This document shows positions 1-11,325 of a stretch of DNA of 64,000 nucleotides, piece by piece. The DNA lies in contig QKED01000046.1 of assembly GCA_003252455.1 (NCBI GenBank), forward strand, positions 39,732 through 103,731, written 5' to 3'. This DNA is from Gammaproteobacteria bacterium (GTDB taxonomy: Bacteria; Pseudomonadota; Gammaproteobacteria; Thiohalomonadales; Thiohalomonadaceae). Under the pieces are notes generated by a model that worked only from the letters and a program-made list of their open reading frames with translations, searched no databases and was not told the origin of the DNA. Within the stretch, counting starts at the first letter, position 1. Each line of letters begins with the position of its first letter. Both the position numbers and the translations under genes were made by a program.

Positions 1-874
1 GCTGGTTCAGCTGTTTTGGCAACTGGTTCGATATGGAAGAGACCGGGGTGGAGAACTACTTCGAGGGTCACGAGAGCCGCTATCTGCTGCTGGCGATCAA
101 CGAGATCACCCACCACAAGCTGCAGCAGGAGGAGCTGCGCGCCGCGGCCATCCACTCCCTCACCCTGCAGCAGGAGCTGACCCAGAGCCTGCGCGAGGTG
201 ATCTCCGCCGCCATCTTCCAGTTCCAGACCCCGCTCAACCTGATCGGTGCCGCTACCGGTATCGTGCAGCGCCGTGCCACCAGTGAGGGGGGCACGGAGC
301 AGGAGCCGATGATGCGCGTGCTCGGCCTGGCCCTGCGCGAGGGGCGCAAGGTGATCGACACCCTGCGCAGCTCGCTGCCCGAGCGCATCGACGAGGGGCG
401 TGGGGCGGTCAATATCAACCAGGTGGTGCGCGACACCCTGGCCATCATCACGCCGCAACTGCTCAAGCAGGGGGTGGTGGTCGATTGGCTGCCCACCGCC
501 CACCTGCCCAACCTCTGCGCCGTCGAGTCCCAGTTGCGTACGGCGGTGAAGAAGGTGCTGGAGAATGCCGTGGAGGCGCTGTCGCAAAAGCGTGACGGTG
601 AGCGCTCGCTACGCATCAAGACCAATCAGGTCGGTGGCGTGGTGGAACTCTCTATAATGGACAATGGCCCCGGCATCCCCCTCGACCTGCGTCTGCGCGC
701 CTTCGAGCCCTTCTTCACCACCAAGGCGGGGGGCGGCGGTCTAGGCATGGGTCTGACCATCGCCCAAGAGATTGTTAACGACCACCAGGGCACCATCGTC
801 CTGGGCGAGGGTGAACAGGGGGGGTGTCGCGTCACCCTGAGACTGCCCCTCAAATCGACCCATGGGGAATGCAA

Positions 875-878
<4 letters not shown>
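1..878 (+). CDS. nifL: NifL, nitrogenase regulatory flavoprotein (C-terminal part, 5' truncated by window)
   Basis: NifL is the redox- and nitrogen-sensing anti-activator that binds and inhibits NifA. The reading frame is open from base 3 with no start in the window, so the N-terminal PAS domains lie upstream. What remains is the end of a PAS-type segment (WFSCFGNWF near the edge), a helical linker, and a histidine-kinase-like ATP-binding domain with an N box (ENAVEAL), G1 box (DNGPGIP), F box (FEPFFTTK) and G2 box ([13 protein letters not shown]). The H-box position reads FQFQTPLN, so the usual phosphoacceptor histidine is replaced; this fits control by protein contact and not by phosphotransfer. 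The stop codon overlaps the nifA start in ATGA, so the two are translationally coupled. The identification rests on these motifs plus the nifA neighbour. Confidence 0.9.
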
Positions 879-2449
<1,571 letters not shown>

Positions 2450-2460
2450 CCCACCCCGCA

Positions 2461-2482
2461 CCGACAGGCCCCGGCCTGTCGG
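2461..2482. terminator. Hairpin between nifA and the convergent TauE gene
   Basis: A perfect 9-bp stem (CCGACAGGC / GCCTGTCGG) with a 4-base loop, 11 bases after the nifA stop. No long T run follows, so terminator function is inferred from position between convergent genes. Confidence 0.5.
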
Positions 2483-2492
2483 TACCCCGGTT

Positions 2493-3248
2493 TCACCAGA
2501 GTAGCTTCACCCCCACCGCGATGGTCAGCACCTCGAAGGTGCGCTTGATCCATTTGTTGCCGTGCTTCAGTGCCAGGTGTGCCCCCGCATATCCACCGAG
2601 CAGAGAGGCCACCAACAGCACCGGCAACCACTCCCAGCGGATCTCCCCCAGCAGGCCGAGGGTCACTGCCCCGGTGCCGTTCCAGAACAGACCCACCAGC
2701 ACCAGGGTGTAGGCGACCGCCAGCTTGTAATCAAAGCCGAACCAACGCACCAACCAGAGGGTGACGAAGAGGCCGGTGCCGGAGGTGAGCGAGCCGTTGA
2801 GCAGGCCGAGGAAGAAGAGCACCGCCCCGCCCTGGTGTAGCCCCCAGCCAGAACGGTGGCGCGGGGCGAGGTCCTGCCCCAGGTCGCGCTTGAGGAGGGA
2901 GTAGATCCCCAAACCCATGGTCAAAAGCCCTAACGCAATCTGTGCCGGGCGATCGGGCACATGCAGGATCAGACTCGCCCCGAGCAGCACGCCAGGCAGT
3001 CCCCAGGCGAGGATCACCAGGGTCATGCCGCGCTCCAACTTGCCTTCGCGCAGGTGGCGAAGGGTGGCGCCGACGCCCAGCGCGACGGTCGCCGCCTTGT
3101 GTGTGGCCAGCGCCACGCTGAAGCTCAGACCGAGGAAGATGAGGATGGGAAATTGCAGCAGACCCGCGCCGCCACCGGCGAAGGCGGAGAAGAGGTTGGC
3201 GATGAAGGAGACGACAAACAGTAGCGATTGTTCGAGTACCGGGGACAT
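2493..3248 (-). CDS. TauE/SafE family sulfite exporter-like permease
   Basis: A 251-residue polytopic inner-membrane protein with about eight hydrophobic segments. Its N-terminal signature, SAFAGGGAGLLQFP followed by ATHKAATVALG, is typical of the TauE/SafE (former DUF81) family. Members are proposed to export sulfite, sulfoacetate or other organosulfur anions, but the substrate cannot be told from sequence. The gene converges on nifA and is divergent from the coiled-coil gene at 3330, with about 80 bases between the two starts. No pathway neighbour suggests a specific substrate. Confidence 0.85.
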   Translation of the reverse strand: MSPVLEQSLLFVVSFIANLFSAFAGGGAGLLQFPILIFLGLSFSVALATHKAATVALGVGATLRHLREGKLERGMTLVILAWGLPGVLLGASLILHVPDRPAQIALGLLTMGLGIYSLLKRDLGQDLAPRHRSGWGLHQGGAVLFFLGLLNGSLTSGTGLFVTLWLVRWFGFDYKLAVAYTLVLVGLFWNGTGAVTLGLLGEIRWEWLPVLLVASLLGGYAGAHLALKHGNKWIKRTFEVLTIAVGVKLLW

Positions 3249-3329
3249 ACGTAATCAACCAATTGGGGTAAACTGCGCGGGTGTGATGTGAGGATGTCGG
3301 ATGCTAGCAGCCACAGGCAAGGGGTGGGC

Positions 3330-4031
3330 ATGAGCACTGGAGTGAGGACGGGGGTGCGTCGTCAAGCACTCACCTCGTTGCTGCTGCTCCTGTTCGTTGC
3401 ACAGGCCCACGCGGGGTTCAAGTGCTGGGTCAACCATGAAGGGGTGCGCGAGTGCGGTAATGCCGTGCCCCCCGAGTTCGCCCAAAAGCGTACCGTCACC
3501 ATCAACGGCCAGGGACTCACTGTGGATGTGCGCGAGCGCGCCCCCACCGCCGACGAAGTGGCCGAGATGCGCGAGCGCGAGCGCCAGGAGAAGGAGCGCC
3601 TGCGCGAGGAGGAGCGTCGACGTAAGGCGCAGGACGCCTACGACCGCGTGCTGCTGGCCAGCTTCACCACCGAACGTGACCTGCTCATGTCGCGTGACCA
3701 GAAGCTCGCCGCGGTGGACGCCAACATGGAGCTGACCCGCATCACCATCGACAAGCTCAAAGAGGACCTCGCCGACCTGACCAAGAAGGCGGCGGACTTC
3801 GAGCGCGCACGCCGCCCCATCCCCACCGACCTGCAAGAGGATCTGGATCGTACCAATCACCAGATCGACGAGAAGATGGCCCATATCTCCACCCAGGAAG
3901 AGCGCCGCGAGGCCTTCGAGGAGGAGTATCGCGGTTACATCGAGCGCTTCCGCTACCTCAAGACCCCGCCCCACCTGCGCTCGGAGCGGGATGCCTCCGA
4001 GCTGACCCCGGAGCGTGTCCCGGTCGACTGA
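3330..4031 (+). CDS. Periplasmic coiled-coil protein with FKCW/ECGN N-terminal motif (paralogue A)
   Basis: A 233-residue protein with an N-terminal signal peptide (hydrophobic LTSLLLLLFVAQAHA, probable cleavage after AHA). A short conserved head follows, [15 protein letters not shown], with two cysteines that may form a disulfide. The rest is highly charged and predicted to be a long alpha-helical coiled coil rich in Glu, Arg and Lys. ATG 3330 is preferred over an upstream in-frame ATG because it has AGGGGTGG just before it and puts the signal peptide near the start. A clear paralogue lies at 14887-15507. The head resembles DUF4124-like heads seen in other proteobacterial envelope proteins. 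The function is unknown; an envelope structural or scaffold role is inference. Confidence 0.75.
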   Translation: MSTGVRTGVRRQALTSLLLLLFVAQAHAGFKCWVNHEGVRECGNAVPPEFAQKRTVTINGQGLTVDVRERAPTADEVAEMRERERQEKERLREEERRRKAQDAYDRVLLASFTTERDLLMSRDQKLAAVDANMELTRITIDKLKEDLADLTKKAADFERARRPIPTDLQEDLDRTNHQIDEKMAHISTQEERREAFEEEYRGYIERFRYLKTPPHLRSERDASELTPERVPVD

Positions 4032-4049
4032 CGCCCCACCGGCTCGCCG

Positions 4050-5649
<1,600 letters not shown>

Positions 5650-5659
5650 TCAAGGCGGC

Positions 5660-6796
5660 TCAAAGCCCGGGGAGGCGCTTCTTCGGGGCCGAGGGCTGTT
5701 GGCCCTGATCGCGCTTCTCATGCTCCTCCTTGGCGTGGGCGTGGCGCTCGGTATCGAGACGCTGGTTGGCCAGCAGGTTGGAGGTGGGGAAGTCGTTGAG
5801 GTGGTCGAGCAGGTGGCGTGAGGTCGAGGCGAATTCGCGTAGGCGGAAGCCGCCGAAGTCGTGCTTCTCGCCGTAGCCGCTCTTAATCGCCTGGCGTACT
5901 AGCAGCATCATGTCCTTGTTCAACACTCGGCGCAGGATGCGCGCGAAGAGGATGTAGACCAGCAGGATCGGCACTAGGGCGATGGCAAACACCGTGGCGT
6001 ACTGGTTCACCGGTAGCTCTTCGCGGGTGCTCAGGTCGCTGCGCCACAACTCCAGTTGCCAGCGCGTGCCGGGTACCTTGGCGCTGGAGCCGAGGAGGCG
6101 CTCGAAGCTGGCGTCGCCGGCCTTGGCCAGGGTCTCGAAGCGGGTACCGATCAGCGCCTGGCGCACCTCCACATAGCTCCCTTTGGGTAGCATCTGCTCC
6201 AACCAGGTGGTAAGGGTTTGTGCCTCCAGGGTGAGGATCAGCGAGGCGAGCGGGGTGGTGACCTCGCCGGAGGGGGGAAGGATGGGGCGTACCAGGTCGA
6301 TGTGCGCGGGGGCGTCATCGTAGAGGTGCATCTCCAGCGGCGGGAACTCGCCCTGTTCGGCGCTGCGTGCCAGGTCGAGGCAGGCGAAGCTCAAGGGTGG
6401 GTTGGCACCACTCACCGGGGTGAGGCGGTCGCGCCCGATGATCTCCAGCCGCAGTACGCTGGGCAGTAGGGTGCGCGCCTGCGCCAGCAACGCCTCGGCG
6501 GTGGCGGTGTCGTTGTTGGCCACCGCCTCGCGCAGAGGCAGGGAGGAGGCGAGCTGCTCCGCCAGCTGGCTCCACCCCTGACCGACACCACCGAGGCGGG
6601 CGGCGAGCTGTTCGGCCTGGGTGCCGTGCACCTTGTTCAGCGCCGCGTCGGTGTAGTGGCTCAGTTGCAGGTAGCCGGCGGCGGCGGCGGCGGCGAGAAA
6701 CAGGGTGGTGACCGCGAAGGCCCCCAGGGAGAGGAGCATCAGGCTGATGCCGTGTGCCCTGTTCCCCTCGTGCGTGCTATCTCCTTGATCCGCCAT
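5660..6796 (-). CDS. Membrane sensor-like protein matching the N-terminal half of long AlgC, without the phosphohexomutase domain
   Basis: A 378-residue protein with one transmembrane helix near residues 16-40, an extracytoplasmic region of about 220 residues, a second helix near 262-285, and a charged, Lys/Arg/Glu-rich cytoplasmic tail. This TM-sensor-TM layout, with segments such as LARSAEQGE and DLVRPILPP, resembles the N-terminal extension of long AlgC phosphomannomutase/phosphoglucomutase proteins. The gene also occupies the position between dut and argB where algC normally lies. No phosphohexomutase motif (TASHNP-type phosphoserine loop) is present, and the protein ends 90 residues after the second helix. 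I chose ATG 6796 because AGGAGA sits about 6 bases upstream. The homology is recalled, not computed; function is unknown. Confidence 0.6.
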   Translation of the reverse strand: MADQGDSTHEGNRAHGISLMLLSLGAFAVTTLFLAAAAAAGYLQLSHYTDAALNKVHGTQAEQLAARLGGVGQGWSQLAEQLASSLPLREAVANNDTATAEALLAQARTLLPSVLRLEIIGRDRLTPVSGANPPLSFACLDLARSAEQGEFPPLEMHLYDDAPAHIDLVRPILPPSGEVTTPLASLILTLEAQTLTTWLEQMLPKGSYVEVRQALIGTRFETLAKAGDASFERLLGSSAKVPGTRWQLELWRSDLSTREELPVNQYATVFAIALVPILLVYILFARILRRVLNKDMMLLVRQAIKSGYGEKHDFGGFRLREFASTSRHLLDHLNDFPTSNLLANQRLDTERHAHAKEEHEKRDQGQQPSAPKKRLPGL

Positions 6797-6849
6797 GGTC
6801 ACTCTCCTGTTTGTTTGGGCGGCCCGCCAGCGGGCGGGTCGGCTGGATA

Positions 6850-7308
6850 TCAGTGACGGCCGGTGTGGCCGAAGCCGCCGTCGCCACGCTCCGAGGTGCT
6901 GAACGCCTCCACCTGGCGGAAGCTCACCTGCACCACGGGTACACAGACCATCTGCGCGATGCGCTCACCGGGTTGGATCACGAAGGGGCTCGCGCTGCGG
7001 TTCCAGCAGGAGACGTAGACCTGCCCCTGGTAGTCGGAGTCGATGAGCCCGACCAGGTTGCCAAGCACGATGCCGTGTTTGTGGCCGAGACCGGAGCGCG
7101 GCAGCAGTACGGCGGCGAGGTTGGGGTCGTCGATGTGGATGGCCATGCCGGTGGGGATCAGCTCGCACTGGCCCGGGGCCAGCTGCAGCGGGGCGTCGAT
7201 GCAGGCGCGTAGGTCGAGTCCCGCGGCGCCCGCAGTGGCGTAGTGGGGCAGGGGAAACTCGCTACCCAGGCGGGGGTCGAGGATCTTCAGTTCAATCTCG
7301 GTGGGCAT
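6850..7308 (-). CDS. dut: Deoxyuridine 5'-triphosphate nucleotidohydrolase (dUTPase)
   Basis: A 152-residue trimeric enzyme that hydrolyses dUTP to dUMP and pyrophosphate, keeping uracil out of DNA and feeding dTMP synthesis. The conserved motifs are visible: AGLDLRA (motif 1), PRSGLG (motif 2), GLIDSDYQG (motif 3), ERIAQM (motif 4) and the C-terminal arm [10 protein letters not shown] (motif 5). It starts 6 bases after coaBC in the usual coaBC-dut order. Confidence 0.97.
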   Translation of the reverse strand: MPTEIELKILDPRLGSEFPLPHYATAGAAGLDLRACIDAPLQLAPGQCELIPTGMAIHIDDPNLAAVLLPRSGLGHKHGIVLGNLVGLIDSDYQGQVYVSCWNRSASPFVIQPGERIAQMVCVPVVQVSFRQVEAFSTSERGDGGFGHTGRH

Positions 7309-7314
7309 CGGCGT

Positions 7315-8541
7315 TCAACGGTTCGCGGTAGAGGTGGCGCGGCGCGCCACGATGTGGGTCAGGAGCTGGTTGGCCAGGGTCGCCTTGTCGGTCATCGGCA
7401 GGCTTGCCGAGCCCCCCTCCCAGAAGAGTTCCAGGGCGTTGTGCGCGCTGTTGAAACCGCCGCCATCGGCATGGGCACCGACCCAGTTGGCGGCGACCAT
7501 ATCGAGCCCCTTACGCGCGAGCTTGTCGCGGGCGTGGCGCTCCAGATCGTCGGTCTCGGCGGCGAAACCGACACAGAAAGGGCGTGCCGCGGCGGGTAGG
7601 GCGCTGACCGTGGCCAGTATGTCGGGGTTGCGCACCAGCTCGATCTGCAGCTGCTCGGCGCCCTTCTTGATCTTCGTCTGTGCGGCGTGGAGCGGGCGAT
7701 AGTCGGCCACCGCGGCGGCGGCGATGAAGAGTTCGCCGGGGTCGGCCAGCACGGCCGTGAGCATCTCCTCGGCGCTCTCCACCGGCACAAACTCGACCCC
7801 CATGGGGGGGGCCAGTTGGGTAGGTCCACTCACCAGGCGGACCCGGGCCCCGGCGCGGGCCGCGGCCGCGGCGATGGCGTAGCCCATGCGCCCGGAGCTG
7901 TGGTTGCTGATGTAGCGCACCGGGTCGAGGGCCTCGCGGGTGGGGCCGGCGGTGAGCGTCAGGCGCACCCCGGCGAGGGCGGCATCCGCACCCGTGTCGT
8001 GCGCGTCGAATAGGGCGGCGGCGATAGCTTGGGGGTCGAGCATGCGCCCGGCCCCCTCCTCGCCGCAGGCGAGGCGGCCGCTGTCGGGGCCGAGCAGGCG
8101 GACGCCGCGTTCGCGCAGGCGGGTGAGGTGCTCCTGGGTCGGCGCGGCGGCCCACATTTGACTGTTCATCGCCGGGGCCAGGGCCAGTGGGGCGCGGCTC
8201 GCCAGGCAGAGTGTGGTGAGCAGGTCGTCGGCGAGGCCCAGGCTCAGACGGGCGATGAGGTCGGCGCTGGCGGGGGCGATGAGGATCTGATCGGGCCAAC
8301 GGGCCAGCTCGATGTGGCCCATGGCCGCCTCGTGGGCCGGGTCGAAGAGGGCGCTGCGCACCGGGTGGCCGGAGAGGGCCTGCAGGGTCATGGGGGTGAT
8401 GAACTCGGTGGCGGCGGCTGTCATCACCACACGTACCTCGGCCCCCTGCTCGCGCAAGCGGCGAACCAGATCGGCACTCTTATAGGCGGCGATGCCGCCG
8501 CTGATGCCGAGGAGGATACGTTGGGGAGGTGTGATCAACAT
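7315..8541 (-). CDS. coaBC: Bifunctional phosphopantothenoylcysteine decarboxylase / phosphopantothenate-cysteine ligase
   Basis: A 408-residue flavoprotein that carries out two successive steps of coenzyme A synthesis. The N-terminal CoaC half has the start motif [17 protein letters not shown] and the catalytic PAMNSQMW loop. The C-terminal CoaB half has [18 protein letters not shown], then SSGRMGYA, and the AAVADYRP motif. It is first in a coaBC-dut-(algC-like) run and divergent from radC, with about 95 bases between the starts. The ATG at 8541 has only a weak ribosome site (GGG directly upstream). Confidence 0.97.
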   Translation of the reverse strand: MLITPPQRILLGISGGIAAYKSADLVRRLREQGAEVRVVMTAAATEFITPMTLQALSGHPVRSALFDPAHEAAMGHIELARWPDQILIAPASADLIARLSLGLADDLLTTLCLASRAPLALAPAMNSQMWAAAPTQEHLTRLRERGVRLLGPDSGRLACGEEGAGRMLDPQAIAAALFDAHDTGADAALAGVRLTLTAGPTREALDPVRYISNHSSGRMGYAIAAAAARAGARVRLVSGPTQLAPPMGVEFVPVESAEEMLTAVLADPGELFIAAAAVADYRPLHAAQTKIKKGAEQLQIELVRNPDILATVSALPAAARPFCVGFAAETDDLERHARDKLARKGLDMVAANWVGAHADGGGFNSAHNALELFWEGGSASLPMTDKATLANQLLTHIVARRATSTANR

Positions 8542-8635
8542 CCCGGCAGTGTATATAAAAAGCGTGGAATCTGGACAGTCGATAGCGACCTATTTCACAC
8601 AGTGTCACGCTATCGCGCACATAAGGAGGTGTGGG

Positions 8636-9310
8636 ATGAGCATACGGGATTGGCCCGCCCAGGAGCGGCCACGGGAGCGTCTGCTGGCGCTTGGGGCACA
8701 AGCGCTGAGCGACGCGGAGTTGCTGGCGATCTTTCTGCGCACCGGTGTGGCGGGGATGGACGCGCTGGAGTTGGCGCGTGAACTTCTACGCCAATTCGGT
8801 GACTTACGCGGGCTGTTGGGCGCCGATCGCGACGCATTTTGCGCCGGTCGAGGTCTGGGGGAGGCCAAGTATGTCTCCCTGCAGGCGGCCCTGGAGCTGA
8901 GTCGGCGCCACCTCTTCGCCACCCTGCAGCGGGGTGACGCGCTGACCTCGCCGGACGTCACGCGGGCCTACCTGGCCGCCCAGCTCCGTGACCAGCCGCG
9001 TGAGCTGTTCGCCGTGCTGTTCCTCGACAACCGTCATCGGGTGATCGCCTATGAGACGCTGTTTCAAGGCACCATCGACGGGGCCAGCGTACACCCACGC
9101 GAGGTGGTGCGCCGTGCCCTGGAGTTGGGGGCAGCGGCGCTGATCTTGGCGCACAATCACCCCTCGGGGGTGGCCGAGCCGAGTCGTGCCGACAGCCTGA
9201 TCACCCGGCGTCTGCGCGACGCCCTGGCGCTGGTGGAGATCCGCGTGGTCGATCACCTGATTGTCGGCGATGGCGAGATCACCTCCCTGGCCGAGCGGGG
9301 TCTGCTCTGA
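8636..9310 (+). CDS. radC: RadC family JAB/MPN domain protein
   Basis: A 224-residue protein with an N-terminal helix-hairpin-helix-like region ([14 protein letters not shown]) and a C-terminal JAMM metal-binding motif, HNHPSG followed by D after seven more residues. Despite the name, a role in DNA repair is not firmly established. The start at 8636 is set by a very good AAGGAGG 6 bases upstream; longer in-frame starts would run into the coaBC promoter. The gene precedes rpmB, as in many gammaproteobacteria. Confidence 0.93.
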   Translation: MSIRDWPAQERPRERLLALGAQALSDAELLAIFLRTGVAGMDALELARELLRQFGDLRGLLGADRDAFCAGRGLGEAKYVSLQAALELSRRHLFATLQRGDALTSPDVTRAYLAAQLRDQPRELFAVLFLDNRHRVIAYETLFQGTIDGASVHPREVVRRALELGAAALILAHNHPSGVAEPSRADSLITRRLRDALALVEIRVVDHLIVGDGEITSLAERGLL

Positions 9311-9613
9311 CCCACAAACAGGGTCAGGGTAGGCGCCGACGACGGACACAACCGAAAACACCCATCGCGTTGGCTCGGCGCACGCAGGGGGAGTGTCGCT
9401 CGGGTCGAGGAGGGCGCGCCTGCCACAGACACTGCACCCTGCGTGCCGCTTGCTTGTGCAGACCCTCAACCGCCCTTGCCCTGTCGTCTGGGTGACTTGA
9501 AATCGACATCTCGCTTGCCTCTGAAGGTCTGTTTTGGTATAAATGGGGGCTTTCCGCGCCGCCGTGCGTGCGCGGTGCGTCGATTTATTGGTTTTCAACG
9601 GAGGCAACACACC
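9311..9613. other. Gap between radC and rpmB
   Basis: No convincing gene. It holds the rpmBG promoter (9515-9543) near its end. A partial inverted pair, CGCACGCAGGG near 9379 and CCCTGCGTGCC near 9438, could fold and may help end radC transcription; this is weak. Confidence 0.5.
9515..9543 (+). promoter_or_regulatory. Sigma-70-type promoter of rpmB-rpmG
   Basis: TTGCCT (9515-9520) and TATAAA (9538-9543) are separated by 17 bases, close to the housekeeping consensus. They lie about 70 bases upstream of the rpmB start, as expected for a highly expressed ribosomal protein operon. Confidence 0.65.
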
Positions 9614-9850
9614 ATGTCCAAGGTATGCCAGGTCACGGGCAAGCGCCCGATCACCGGGAACAACGTATCCCACGCCCACAACAAGACCCGTCGTCGTTTT
9701 CTGCCCAACCTGCACACCCACCGCTTCTGGGTGGAGAGTGAGAACCGTTGGGTCAAGCTGCGTCTGACCCCCAAGGGTATGCGCATCATCGACAAGAAGG
9801 GTATCGACGCCGTGCTGGCCGATATCCGTGCCCGTGGCGATAAGGTCTAA
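9614..9850 (+). CDS. rpmB: 50S ribosomal protein L28
   Basis: A 78-residue basic ribosomal protein beginning [12 protein letters not shown] and containing [13 protein letters not shown], both diagnostic for L28. ATG 9614 follows GGAGG closely; the longer open frame upstream covers the promoter and is not coding. rpmG follows after 13 bases in the usual rpmB-rpmG operon. Confidence 0.98.
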   Translation: MSKVCQVTGKRPITGNNVSHAHNKTRRRFLPNLHTHRFWVESENRWVKLRLTPKGMRIIDKKGIDAVLADIRARGDKV

Positions 9851-9863
9851 GAGGGTTTAAACA

Positions 9864-10031
9864 ATGGCTAAAGCAGGTCGCGATAAGATCCGTCTGGTCT
9901 CCAGTGCCGGTACCGGTCACTTCTATACCACCGATAAGAACAAGCGCAACATGCCCGAGAAGATGGAGATCAAGAAGTATGATCCCGTCGTGCGCAAGCA
10001 TGTGATGTACAAGGAAGCCAAGATCAAGTAA
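9864..10031 (+). CDS. rpmG: 50S ribosomal protein L33
   Basis: A 55-residue protein translated as [20 protein letters not shown] and onwards, ending with VMYKEAKIK. This is the gammaproteobacterial L33 form without the four zinc-binding cysteines, so it does not need zinc. It is cotranscribed with rpmB and followed 19 bases later by a strong terminator. Confidence 0.98.
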   Translation: MAKAGRDKIRLVSSAGTGHFYTTDKNKRNMPEKMEIKKYDPVVRKHVMYKEAKIK

Positions 10032-10050
10032 TCGACGGTTGCCTCCGTAC

Positions 10051-10084
10051 CGCAAAAAACCCGGCCTCGGCCGGGTTTTTTGCG
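10051..10084 (+). terminator. Rho-independent terminator of rpmB-rpmG
   Basis: A perfect 15-bp stem (CGCAAAAAACCCGGC / GCCGGGTTTTTTGCG) around the loop CTCG. The T run is part of the 3' arm and the A run mirrors it, so it can work in both directions. Confidence 0.93.
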
Positions 10085-10120
10085 TTTGGGTCAAGTTAGG
10101 CCTCCACGGACCTCGAAGAC

Positions 10121-10272
10121 TTAGCCACGGAGGACACAGAGTGGAATTATGAGCGGTACGTTCTCGGTCAATCGCTGCATATTGACACAAGGTGCGGTAC
10201 TTCACCCAACTGGCTCCGTCCGAAAACACTCAGACTCAGCCCTCTCTGTGTCCTCTGTGCCTCCGTGGTTAA
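10121..10272. repeat. Inverted pair of CACAGAGGACACAGAG-type dispersed repeats
   Basis: The left arm at 10121-10143 (CCACGGAGGACACAGAG) and right arm at 10242-10272 (CTCTCTGTGTCCTCTGTGCC and onwards) are inverted copies of the same motif with a 9-10-base internal period. The 100 bases between them hold no gene. Other copies lie at 13437-13520, 14027-14056, 58596-58621 and 59660-59688. Confidence 0.75.
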
Positions 10273-10274
10273 TC

Positions 10275-11270
10275 TTAGAACTGCTGCCCGAGGTTGGGCG
10301 GCTCGCGATCGATGCGTTCGAGCTGCTCGCGCAGTGCCTTGAGTTGGTCGAGCCAGTAGTCGCCGCTGTTGAACCAGGGGAAGTGCTGGGGGAAGGCCGG
10401 GTCATCCCAGCGCCGCGCCAGCCAGGCACAGTAGTCGAGCTGGCGCAGGGCGCGCAGTGGCTCCACCAGGTGCAGTTGGCGCAGGTCGAAGTCGTGGAAC
10501 TCCTGGTAGCCATCGACCAGTTCGGCCAGTTGTGCCACCACCTCGTGCGACTCCCCGTCCTGAAGCAGCATCCAGAGGTCCTGTACCGCCGGGCCCATGC
10601 GGCTGTCGTCCAGGTCGACCAGCAGTGGCTTGCGCTCGCGCCAGAGGATGTTGCCCGGGTGCAGGTCGCCATGTAGGCGGATAGGGTTGTAGCGCCCGGC
10701 GCGTTTGAAGCCGGCGCGCACCTTGTCGATCAGGTCGCCGCTCACCTTGCGGTAGTCATTGCGCAACTTGCCGGGGATAAAGTCGTTGTCTTGCAGGAAA
10801 CGCACCGCCTCGACGCCCATGCGCTCGATGTCGATACTGCCGCGTTCGGTGAACTTGCCAGCGCTGCCGACGGCGTGCAGACGCCCCAGCGTCTGGCCGA
10901 TGCGGTAGAGGGTCTCCAGCTCGCCGAGCTCGGGGGCATGGCCACCGACGCGCGGGAAGAGGGCGAAGCGAAAGCCCTCGAATTGGTGTAGGGTGGCGCC
11001 CGAGGCGTTGCTCAGCGGGGCGACCACTGGGATCTCCGCCTGCGCCAGCTCCAGGCTGAAATGGTGCTCCTCCAGCAGCGCCGCGTCGCTCCAGCGGCCC
11101 GGGCGGTAGAATTTGGCGACGATGAAATCACCCGACTCCAGCCCCACTTGATAGACACGGTTTTCGTAGCTGTTGAGGGCGGCGAGGCGTCCCGACACGT
11201 GGAAACCGGCGGCTTCGATGGCGTCGAGGATACGGTCGGGGACGAGGGCGACGTAGGGGTGAGCACTCAA
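10275..11270 (-). CDS. srkA: Stress response serine/threonine kinase SrkA (YihE/RdoA)
   Basis: A 331-residue aminoglycoside-phosphotransferase-fold kinase, linked in E. coli to stress-induced cell death control. The catalytic motif RLHGDLHPGNILW and the metal-binding VDLDDSRMGP are clear, as is the family N-terminus SYENRVYQVG. The start appears to be TTG at 11270, since no ATG or GTG lies in a better position and no strong ribosome site is visible. It is divergent from prlC with only 55 bases between the starts. Confidence 0.92.
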   Translation of the reverse strand: MSAHPYVALVPDRILDAIEAAGFHVSGRLAALNSYENRVYQVGLESGDFIVAKFYRPGRWSDAALLEEHHFSLELAQAEIPVVAPLSNASGATLHQFEGFRFALFPRVGGHAPELGELETLYRIGQTLGRLHAVGSAGKFTERGSIDIERMGVEAVRFLQDNDFIPGKLRNDYRKVSGDLIDKVRAGFKRAGRYNPIRLHGDLHPGNILWRERKPLLVDLDDSRMGPAVQDLWMLLQDGESHEVVAQLAELVDGYQEFHDFDLRQLHLVEPLRALRQLDYCAWLARRWDDPAFPQHFPWFNSGDYWLDQLKALREQLERIDREPPNLGQQF

Positions 11271-11325
11271 GGCGTGTTACTCGATATAGATGGCGGCCAG
11301 ACCGCCGAACTGGGAAGCGAATAGT

